Assembly: GCA_021234155.1 (NCBI GenBank)
Contig: JAJEKV010000021.1
Location: forward strand, 16,567,563 to 16,631,562
DNA from: Isoetes taiwanensis
Lineage: Eukaryota > Streptophyta > Lycopodiopsida > Isoetales > Isoetaceae
DNA: 64,000 bases
Direction of reading: 5' to 3'
The notes under the pieces: model-generated
Seen by the model: the letters and a program-made list of their open reading frames with translations, nothing else
Database searches by the model: none
Told to the model about the DNA's origin: nothing
Position numbers and translations under genes: made by a program
Shown: positions 55,396-64,000 of the stretch, piece by piece
Layout of the letters: each line of letters starts with the position of its first letter
How positions within the stretch are numbered: the stretch's first letter is position 1

Positions 55396-56120
55396 GGAAA
55401 TGTCCCTTTATTCCATGTTGGACACAATGATCACGTGGCAAGCAAAAAGAATGCAAAAGCAAGATAAGTAATAAATACATACCTTAAAATGATGTCATTT
55501 GCAAATAATTGTGAGCCTTTTGCAAAATGAAAGGCCCATCCAAGAGCCTCGTATAATGAGGTGTGTAAAGTTCCCTTTCATTTGAGGCAATTTAGAAAAC
55601 AGATGCCATAAGTTAGCATCATAGATTCACTGGTGCCATGCTACCATACGCCCCCAAAAAAAGCAAGGTAAAAGTAGCAAAATGGTCACATTTTTCTCTG
55701 AGCTAGCTGATCAAGGTCCAACCAACAACAACCTTGATATCATAATAATATATATAAAATTACTTTGATGCCCCCATGAAATAGATATCTATATATTTAA
55801 ATGCATCTTAGCCGTTAATTTTGGAAGAGACAAGGTGGCAAAGTCTTGGTCGTCGGATCTCCATGTGGGCATTTATGGGCATACATGGGGCATAACCCAC
55901 ATCTGAGCACCGTCGGATTTGAGGGGCAGGTGAAATTATAGCCGCCAGATGGGTGATAAGGAAAGATGGCAAAATTGGGGCATGCTATCTTATCCATTGA
56001 AACTAGAGCATACAATCTAAACCGTTGATTAATAAGTCCATATTAAATGCTGTGGGATGAGGTGGCAATACGTCTTTTATTATTAGATAAGATGTTACTT
56101 TTCTGAAAATCACAATTCTC
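55396..56120. other. Right flank of copy 2, no gene seen
   Basis: The end near 56,045-56,080 (TATTAAATGC and GATGAGGTGGCAA) resembles 61,528-61,562 beside copy 3, and in inverse sense 54,178-54,215 left of copy 2. These may be diverged ends of the element that carries the array. Confidence 0.4.
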
Positions 56121-56124
56121 AAAA

Positions 56125-56820
56125 TTGGCGGCCTGCGGGCAGAGAGCGTTGTTGATGCTCTGCCGCCATGGCTACTTGCCGCCATGGCCAGAGCATTCAT
56201 TTTTGGCATCAAAGAGCAGACACCGGGGAGGGATGAAGGTCCGGCTTCTGAAAAATTTCCATATCTTGGGTTATTGCTTTTGCATAGGTGCCGAAGTGGA
56301 AATCGGGACTGAAGCAGGAAGTTTGTGGAGATGGATTGAAGCGAGCAGAGAAATGGGAAGCGAAAGGGTAACTAGTTTTCCTTCTCGGATTCAGATACTG
56401 CTCCTCTGTGTAAATCTTCCATTTCTTTCCAAGTTTAATTTTTTTGCTGTTTCTTGCAGAGAAAGATTCAACTGGGAATGATCCAAATGCTCTAAAACAT
56501 GACAGGTCAGGGCTTACGGCGTATTCTTTCTCTTACAAATCCAACTATGGCCAAAAGTAACCTTCTCTTACGGCCTTAAATGCGAACTTTTGCCGCGTAC
56601 CAGAGATGTATAGGAAGCCACATTTTATTCCGGCATGGGTCGGCATTGTATAATACAATGGCTGAAGCGGTTGGGCATAATGAGGTTCCAACACCACCTG
56701 AATCCAATATTTACATGCCCCCTCCGCCTCCTTCTCGTCCCGGACCATCTGTGCCAGAATATTCAAGGCGTATGAATATGCAATGGCAGAAATTTCAGCC
56801 GATTGACATAGACAAATGAA
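56125..56820 (+). other. Exon-like frames, unassigned
   Basis: A frame with MARAFIFGIKEQTPGRDEGP starts near 56,184. A second, 56,580-56,819, has MAEAVGHNEVPTPPESNIYM then PPPPPSRPGPSVPEYSRR and a stop. A GC-rich start and proline-rich composition suggest coding, but no family is recognised, and the minus strand is also partly open (57,024-56,545). Confidence 0.3.
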
Positions 56821-58070
56821 GCATGGAAGAAGGTTTTGGAAAGTACTGAACTGGACTTGGCATACGTTTGGACCTGTCGCGTGATTCCCAGCTTTGGAGC
56901 TCGTTCTTTGCTTTGATAATCGGGAACATTTAGGTACAAGCTTGAAATGCATTTTATTTGGTAAAAGAAAGAAATGCCGGTGGCTTTGATGACAAGCTTC
57001 TGTGGAAGTGGAAACGGGACACACAAGCCGGGTTTTAATAGGTTGATCTCTATCCCTTGCGGGGACATTTTGCTCGACCTTACGCTCAATTTATTTGTGC
57101 CCTGTAGAGGCTAAGTTATAGGTTGGTTTATCCACCGGTCATCTTTAGTTTCTTAGAAATGGGCTTCATTGCATGTTTATTCAACCACATTTTTATCTTT
57201 GCCGATCATTTGGAAATTATCGTGGGTTTTGATCGAAGCGTCATGGCCTAACCTTCGATATGAGCCCCCCGCAAAGGCCTGATTCCATGAAGATCTTGTG
57301 AACACTTTGCATTCACTTTTACGGATATCTTTCTAAACATCTATTTTCTATATTTTTTGGACGTTTTTCGAGTTCTGGTTCGTTGAAATACTGGAGGTAT
57401 ATGTTTATGTACATGTATTCTTATTCTGTATGCTAGATCTCTCTCTGAAGATACGAATATATTATTTGCTGCAGCACCTTAAGCACAGTTCTCAAGCCTC
57501 GGGACTATAGGCTTTTCTTGAGAGGCACGAGACTGTTGAAAAATTACTCTGATAGTAATTCTGCTGGAGACATGCATGGTTAGTGGAGCTGGTGTGCTGA
57601 CTATATCAATATCAGGTGTCAAACTCATATTTTTGTCATTTTGATGGGCTGTAACGTATAGTTTGAAAATAGTATCTGGTATTCAAACAGTGACCCACTA
57701 CCTATCTTCAGTTCGTAGGTATATATTGTTGCTTTGATTAGGGCTAGTAAAGTGTTTTTCTCGTACAAAAACTGTTGCGTTTGTGTTGTAAGTGGAAGAA
57801 TGAGCAGAGGACTTTTTGATATGATTGCCATAGAAGGTAGAAGTGCATGCATATAAGTAATGATCACAGCCAAATCACAGGCTTTTGGAGTGTGAAATCA
57901 TTTCAAGACTCCCGAGGGCTGTTACAAGCTTTTCCAGGAAAAAAAAAGTCATCCAATAGGTCTTTTACATTATAATCATGGCAAGACTGTTACCTATGAC
58001 ATTTGTGGAAAATAAATTTGTCAACCTAGATTCTCTCTTCTTTATGCCGCTTTGGCACATCTCAAAGGCA
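56821..58070. other. Region without recognised genes
   Basis: AT-rich sequence with short frames only. Confidence 0.4.
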
Positions 58071-58074
58071 AGCC

Positions 58075-58545
58075 TGCCCAAGCAAACTTTGAGAACTCTA
58101 GAGAAGGTGGAATAGTGGGGATGCAATTTCCGACAGTGAGGTTGTTAGGGGATTGCAATGGAAGCAGAGCACTTGGATTTGTTGGGGGAAATGACTTTGC
58201 TAGCAACTTTAGTTGAGGGCAAGTCCAATCTTTATTTGTCTTGAATGTAGGAGTAAGTAATGGTGCTGTCTTATCAAACTTTGATGGTCAGGGTAATGTC
58301 GGTGATGCCCTTTTCATCAGTGAATACAATTTAAATGAGAAGGCAAGCAAGCTTATTGGAGCGCATCTTATCAACTAACCATTTCTCAGAATGCATGCTT
58401 TGATATTGCAGGACCCTGCAAAAAGCCTTCACGTCAATAATTCCAACCTAATCTGTCATGCGTTTGATCCTCAGGCTAAGGATGGATATGATCTTATTGG
58501 ATTAATATCAAGAGATGGCTAGGATATTCTGTATGCTCAGGTTTA
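58075..58545 (+). pseudogene. Exon-like relic, unassigned
   Basis: A + strand reading includes QANFENSREGGIVGMQFPTV and LGFVGGNDFASNFS, with a stop, then LSNFDGQGNVGDALFISEYN. A second block, 58,413-58,541, is bordered by TTGCAG and a GTTTAA donor-like site and reads NLICHAFDPQAKDGYDLIGL, with a stop (TAG) near its end. It looks like two decayed exons of one gene. The family is not recognised. Confidence 0.35.
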
Positions 58546-59460
58546 AACCCTAAATATGGTCTCACGAATTCTGTTAAAGATCTATCATGAATAGATTTAG
58601 AGATAGAATGAGCTAGTTATACAATTGAAGTAAATTGGAGTTTTTTTTTTTCGTTTCCTGTTCATGCACTAAAATTTGTGAGATTTGTGATGTCTGTATT
58701 TATGCAGGGGAGCATTGAACACATTCGTTGCCATTGGAGCATCCAACTAAGAACTGCTAAAATGCATTGAAATTGTAGTGATTTTGCTGCTTCATTCTGG
58801 GGATGTATACATCTTATTGTTTATTTGGCTTCATATGGCTTATATGGCCTAGTATGTATATGGCTTATTGTTTTATATGGCTTCATATGTATGCACTTAT
58901 ATACTGTAGTGATATTGGGCTTTGATACTGCAACAAAAGTTGTTTCTGTTTCATACGCATACAAGAACTACAATTGTGCTAAAAGTTGTGGTCGCATTCC
59001 TAGCAGTGTAAATTACAAACCATCCATTGCCATTTGTTAACGAGGTAAGCTAACGAGGCAGGTTATGGTTTCCCTCCACATTTTTGGGCAATAACTGGTG
59101 CTGCCCATCATGAATGAAGAACAAACATTTGTAAACTTGGAGACAAGCATTGTACTTATCTTTGTGGCTTCTATAATAGAAGTCAAAATTTAAGTTGCAA
59201 GACAAATTGCATAACAACTAGAGATAATTTTGATGTAAAGGTCGGCCTAATGTTGGAGTACGTTAGCTTAATTCTGCTATACAATGTTGAGAAGCAGCAG
59301 CTTCTGTGTTGCGAGTTTCTAGGAAGCTTCCTTTTTCGTAACGGCCTTCAAAGGCCCGTAACTTGCAGCAGAGGGGTCGGCTGAAGGTGAGGCCCACATC
59401 TTTGGATTTCTCTAGTCGAGAACTTTCCAATGAATGATGCTTTGGCATCGCTCTGTCGCA
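58546..59460. other. Region without recognised genes
   Basis: Contains a TATGGCTT-rich tract (58,830-58,890). No supported frame. Confidence 0.4.
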
Positions 59461-59469
59461 GTTAGAGTC

Positions 59470-61265
59470 AATGTGATCGAATTCTAAGAATCTTCTTGAA
59501 ATCTTAGAATTTTATGGAATCTACACTAATTTATGGAAATATAAGGGAATCTTCATAGAATCTTTGAGATTCTATAAGAATCTCAAGAGAATCTTGGAGA
59601 ATCTATAGGAATCACAAGAGAATCTTTGAGAATCTAGGGGAATCTTGAAGAATGTAGGAGGATCTACATAGAAACTTAAAGAATCTAGAGAAATCTTGGG
59701 ATCTCAACATCTTAAGGAATAATGGAAAAATATAAAAAGAAGAATCTTAAGGAAATTATGGAAATCTCAAGAGAATCTTTGAGAATCCAGTAGAATCTAA
59801 GAGATATATCTTTGTATTTGGCTTCTAATTGGATTTGTACAGTCCCTAACTCATACAGGCCCTACATAGTACAAAGACTTGTATATCTGATATATATATG
59901 TTCTTATGTTTGTCCTCCTAAATCCGACCGTTGATCCGAGATCCTACGGCTCACGTGGCTTTGGGACGTATCCTACGGCCCAGATGGCTTGGGAGTTTGT
60001 GTATAGACTATATGTAAGCGATCCTACGGTCCAGGTTGATTTGATCCTAATCGTCGGTCCGAGATCCTACGGCTCACGTTGCTTTGGGACACATCCTACG
60101 GTGCACATGGCTTTGGGAATTATATGTAATCGATCCTATGGTCCAGGTTGTTCTTGATCTTGATCGTCGATCTAGGATCCTACGGCTCATGTTGCTTTAG
60201 ATTTTTGCCACATGGCACGATCTCGGCCCTTGATCGAGTCCAAGATCCTACGGCCCACGTTGAATGCTCATCCTTTAAGGAAAGGCTTTTAAAATTTTTA
60301 TGTTGTGTGGGGGATTTGAACCCTGGTCATTGGCCCCCCAACCCCCCATTCTAACCACTAGACCAAGCATTAATTCTATGAATAATTTATGTTTCAAATA
60401 TACTTAAGGGTAACAATACAGTTAAGATAAAATGGAGTATAACAGTCTAACTAGTCCAGAAGAGTTCTAAAATATTCTGGAAGGCTCCAGAAAGTTCTAG
60501 AATCTTCTAGAAAGTTCCAAAATATTCTAGAAAATCCTAGAACATAAGAGAATCTGGGGGAATCTATGAAAATTCTTCCAGAAAGTTTCAAATTGTTCTA
60601 ATAGGTTCTAGAATGTTCGAGAATGTAGGAATCCATGGGAAGGTAAGAGAATCTAGGGAAATACTTCCAGAAAGTTCTAGGATATTTTAAAAGTCTCAGA
60701 ATGTTCCAGAAAGTCTTAGAATGTTCTAAAAAGTTCTAGAATATAAAGGAATCCAAGAGAATCTAAGGGAATCTAAGAAAATCTCATAAAATGTGAGAGA
60801 ATCTAGAAAAATATTTACAAGCCTAAGGGAATCTCTTAAAATCTAGGGGATCTAAGGGAATCTTCATAAAATCTAAGGCAATCTAAAAAAATGTTGATGA
60901 AATCTTAGAGTATCTAGGGGAATCTTTATAGAATCTCTTTGAATCTCATATAATGTAAGGGAACCTAAGGCAATCTCATAAAATCTAAAGGGATCTAAGA
61001 GAATCTAAGGGGATCGTCATAGAATCTTGAAGAATCTACGGAAATCTAATGGAATCTAGAGGGAATCTTATAAAATTTAGAGGAATCTCCACGAAACCTC
61101 CAAGAGAACCTTAGTAGAATCTTAGAGAATCTATGAATTTAGAGTATTCTCAAGACATTCTTTTAGAATGTAGGGCACGACAAGAACTTGCAGCATAGGA
61201 ATATGCTAAAACTCGAACATGCACCGTAGGACGCATTAAATTTCTTGTATAGATATATCTGTTAT
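59470..61265 (-). repeat. Heat-shock-like array, tRNA-like boxes and CCGTAGGATC array (copy 3, inverted)
   Basis: On the minus strand: GCGTCCTACGGTGCATG (near 61,235), then a long degenerate array to 60,450, tRNA-like A and B boxes (60,365-60,312), and CCGTAGGATC boxes (60,260-59,930). A second AGAATCTT-type array follows at 59,820-59,470. The strongest GAA/TTC part is 60,465-60,545: TTC-tg-GAA, GAA-ag-TTC-ta-GAA-tc-TTC-ta-GAA-ag-TTC, about 16 blocks in 5-bp register with a few single-base deviations. Confidence 0.8.
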
Positions 61266-61319
61266 ATATCTGTTATCTGTTATATATATACAATTATTTG
61301 AATCTAGGCGCCGAGGTGT

Positions 61320-62490
61320 CGCCGTCTGGACGGTTCAGATTGTGAGATCCAACGGTCCTGACGAAGCCACCTCAATCCACCCAAGCACCCCCTTATATAT
61401 AAGACATTGAGGTGTCGCCGTCTCCACCGTCCATGTTTGAGATCGATGGTTTGGATCAAAAGCCCTTTCCTTTGGGGCTTTTAATCTAGACCGTCGAAAG
61501 TGCTGGATTAATGGTCAAGATTTAGCCCCGAATATTAAATGCAATAAATGCTGAGGTGGCAAGAAAAATTAATGACCAGTGTTGGCATAATTGTGGTAGC
61601 GAATTTAATCACGTTGGGCTTTGAGAATAGTCTAGAAACAAAACTGGTGCTCGGATACTGCAGACAGACGATATCCGAAAGCTAGCTTGATTTTGAGTTG
61701 GGGCGATTATCCTCTTCTAATATATTTTGTTGTGAGAGAGCTTAGCAGATCCGACATTGGCAAATCTATTGGCCTATCCCATCTCCGCTTTGAGCTGTTG
61801 TTGCACCTCTCCGCCATTGCCATATTTGATTGAGGAAAGAGGTCGGCTGTCGACATGGAGGCGTCGGCGCTCCCGGCCCACGATAAAGCAAAGATTTTCT
61901 TACATTCAAAGCTGTGGTTTCTCCCTCGCTTTTTACTGCATTGTGCAGATTGAGAAGTAAGACACGCTGGCATCGCATCTCATGGTGCCAAAAGCAAGGT
62001 GGTTTTGGGGCAAATTGTTCGGGTTCAAATCTTCTGCCTATTGTGATATGGCGGCAAGCAACTATCCGAGATAGTGCGGATATTATCCGATACAATCTCG
62101 ATATTATCGCTGGCAAGGCCAAGCTCATAGCAGACCAACATTCTTTTAAACAAGTTCATATGGACACCGATGAAGTTTCTTTGGGTTATTTTGCATCTAA
62201 TTCATCCGGTTGTGCTCGCTCGTAAGTTCTTTATGTGTTTAAGTCGAAACTTGTGTGCTTTATGTGGTCATCCGTGATAAGTTTCAATATCAACGTCTGT
62301 GGTAATTAGATTTGTTTTATGGTCGAAACTTTCAATCACAATACCAGCGGGGGAGACATGAACCGAAGCTCAAGATGCAGCTCGGGCAAAGCGTTTATTT
62401 GTTGAAATATGCCATACTGTACAAATTGGTTTACAAGACATGGATCTGACTTGGAGCTAGGGCTAGGAGATGTTAACAATGACTTCAGTT
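61320..62490. other. Region without recognised genes
   Basis: 61,310-61,510 has GAGGTGTCGCCGTCT twice, 112 bases apart, with GACGGT/ACCGTC words typical of plant DNA-element ends. 61,850-62,225 is partly open on the + strand (MEASALPAHDKAKIFLHSKL, then a stop) without a recognised family. Confidence 0.35.
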
Positions 62491-62491
62491 C

Positions 62492-62800
62492 ATGAAATGC
62501 TATTGTTATCCAAATAGAGCGGGAGGGCTACCAAGGAAAGTATCTGCACCTGTAGATGATGATCAAAGAGTTGATGTAAGGTCAACGACACAAAGGTTTC
62601 AGTGGCTACCGGTAAGAACCCAAATTTGGTCTGTAAGTTTGTGCAATAGGTTTGTTAGTGAGATTCATAATAATCCGTTAGTGTTCTTCCTTCTGTTTCC
62701 ATTGCTCGTTTCGCTTTTGAATTTACCTTAGAAATTGATTCTTAGGCATGTTCATAAATCTGCTTTTGCAGGCAACAGAAATGACCTCACCTAATTAGAG
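62492..62800 (+). other. Possible 3' exons of a small gene
   Basis: MKCYCYPNRAGGLPRKVSAP continues to FQWLP and a GTAAGA donor at 62,611. A TTTTGCAG acceptor at 62,771 would join a short ATEMTSPN exon with a TAG. The splice sites are good, but the peptide is short and unrecognised. Confidence 0.25.
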
Positions 62801-64000
62801 CTTCTACGGTGACGTGGCAAAGAAATAAAAAGACAAATAACCGCGAACCCATTTGCTATTGTTGCGCGAAGCCTACCGAGTTTATCGCATGTAATGTTTA
62901 ATTTTGACACCGACTTCCATTTTCCAAGCTCTTTCAAATCTGGCATGTCTAGATAGCCCTAGTGCCCACGGATTTCAATAAAGTAAGATTTATCGTGAGA
63001 AGAGTTCTTTCATCAATCTATACTTTAACAATTTGTTTCTCTGTTTGATTTGCAACAAACCATTCGGCGAAGCTCGATCGGCATTTAGCTGGCTAATAAC
63101 TGGCGGTTGAGCTCAAAGATGTCAAGTTGGTCAAGTATTAATCTTTTTTTCCGAAGTTACATATATTCCCCCTTTGTTATTCCTTAAGGCTAGGCTTTCC
63201 CCTTTTTATGAACAGTTTTAATGAAGAGGAGAGGATATATTAGTCCGAAAATTAGGCTGGGCAATGAATGGTAGAATGATGAAAAACAAAGGCCAAGATG
63301 AGCTCAACACCAAAGATCGCCTGGAATTACCTATCCATGTCAAGTTTCTCAAAGACCACAAGATTTTTAGAATAAGCTAGCCATTTCCCTAAACCGACCG
63401 CTTGATGACACCCTAGTACCATACCAATCGTGGATACGAAGAACATTGAAGGTTTCCACCATCAAAATATCAAGAGCTCAGGACAAAAATCTAGAGTTTG
63501 GCTTTGCTCCACATCTGCTCTTTGAATTTTCTCTTAGTATGAAATCGAAGCTTACGTTGATACCATCCATTGGCTCTTTGTTTTCCTTCCTTTGCTTAGT
63601 TTTGTATGCAATTATTTGGAGGCTTGTGTAGTTAAACCTATTGGATGCTTTACCCCTTATTTGAGAAGATAATTGTTAGAGGATCTTTTTCAAGCTTCCA
63701 ATACCAAGTAGATAGCTTCTGATCTGTTATTACCAGAATGCAGCCTCGAATAATTGCCCAAAGTTCTATTAAACTTTGATGTGGCAGACCACTCTACTGT
63801 TGCAATTGTGCAAAGGTCCATAGAGAGTTTCTGGCTTTAGAAAGGTCACCTCCATTTAATATGGGTTGTAAATCGTCTTCCTTTCTTCTTCTGCTGAAGG
63901 CTAGAATGGTAAAATTTGCTTAAGAAAATGATTTTGAAGTGTGTACATGAAACTCTGATTATGGGAAAGGCAGAGAATTGACCATCTTCATTGCGAGTGC
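62801..64000. other. AT-rich region, no gene seen
   Basis: Short frames only. No repeat shared with the rest of the window was noticed. Confidence 0.4.

Overview
The window looks like nuclear DNA of a land plant with a large, repeat-rich genome. The support is a chromodomain-bearing Ty3/gypsy retrotransposon, plant L1-like LINE proteins, a multi-exon TOM1/TOM3-family gene and long AT-rich spacers with nested insertions. A seed-free plant such as a fern is possible, but the sequence does not settle the lineage. There is no bacterial-style gene organisation, no CRISPR array and no rRNA. All exon limits, repeat limits and motif calls were read by eye.

Positions 1-10,500 hold a decayed chromovirus on the + strand. 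The order is a histone H3-like reading frame (80-1240), three ~200-bp modules, a TATA box, unrecognised frames, gag (3863-4906), protease-RT-RNase H (5103-7376), integrase split by a 259-bp retroposon, a chromodomain, four ~100-bp repeats, a polypurine tract and the 3' LTR (from 9713). No 5' LTR is visible, so the element probably continues to the left. The H3-like frame keeps the ARTK and ARK tail blocks and a full histone fold.

Positions 12,670-17,500 (minus strand) hold an eleven-exon TOM1/TOM3-like membrane protein gene whose last exon runs in frame into a retroviral-type Gag with a CCHC knuckle (locus A). A second copy of the segment is at 36,650-45,760 (locus B). Locus B carries a 5'-truncated LINE in its last exon and a 3.6-kb terminal-inverted-repeat element in exon 2. 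A third fragment, exon 1 and the start of exon 2, is at 32,376-33,185. Between loci A and B lie a LINE (20,843-28,000) split by a 3.86-kb inverted-repeat element, a poly(A) retroposon, tandem duplications, a long (TG)n tract, a MITE and an LRR gene relic.

Positions 41,334-64,000 hold three copies of one repeat assembly, near 42.5-43.9, 54.5-55.4 and 59.5-61.3 kb (the last inverted). Each has an array of alternating GAA/TTC blocks at 5-bp spacing that matches heat-shock elements, a tRNA-like A-box/B-box pair, and an array of CCGTAGGATC-type boxes. The first copy lies inside the TIR element of locus B, next to a cluster of perfect TATAAATTTATA palindromes. An L1-like LINE (48.0-52.7 kb) and several weak exon-like frames make up the rest. 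I see no plainly intact ordinary host gene. The window reads as layered mobile elements that have captured or fused with host sequences.
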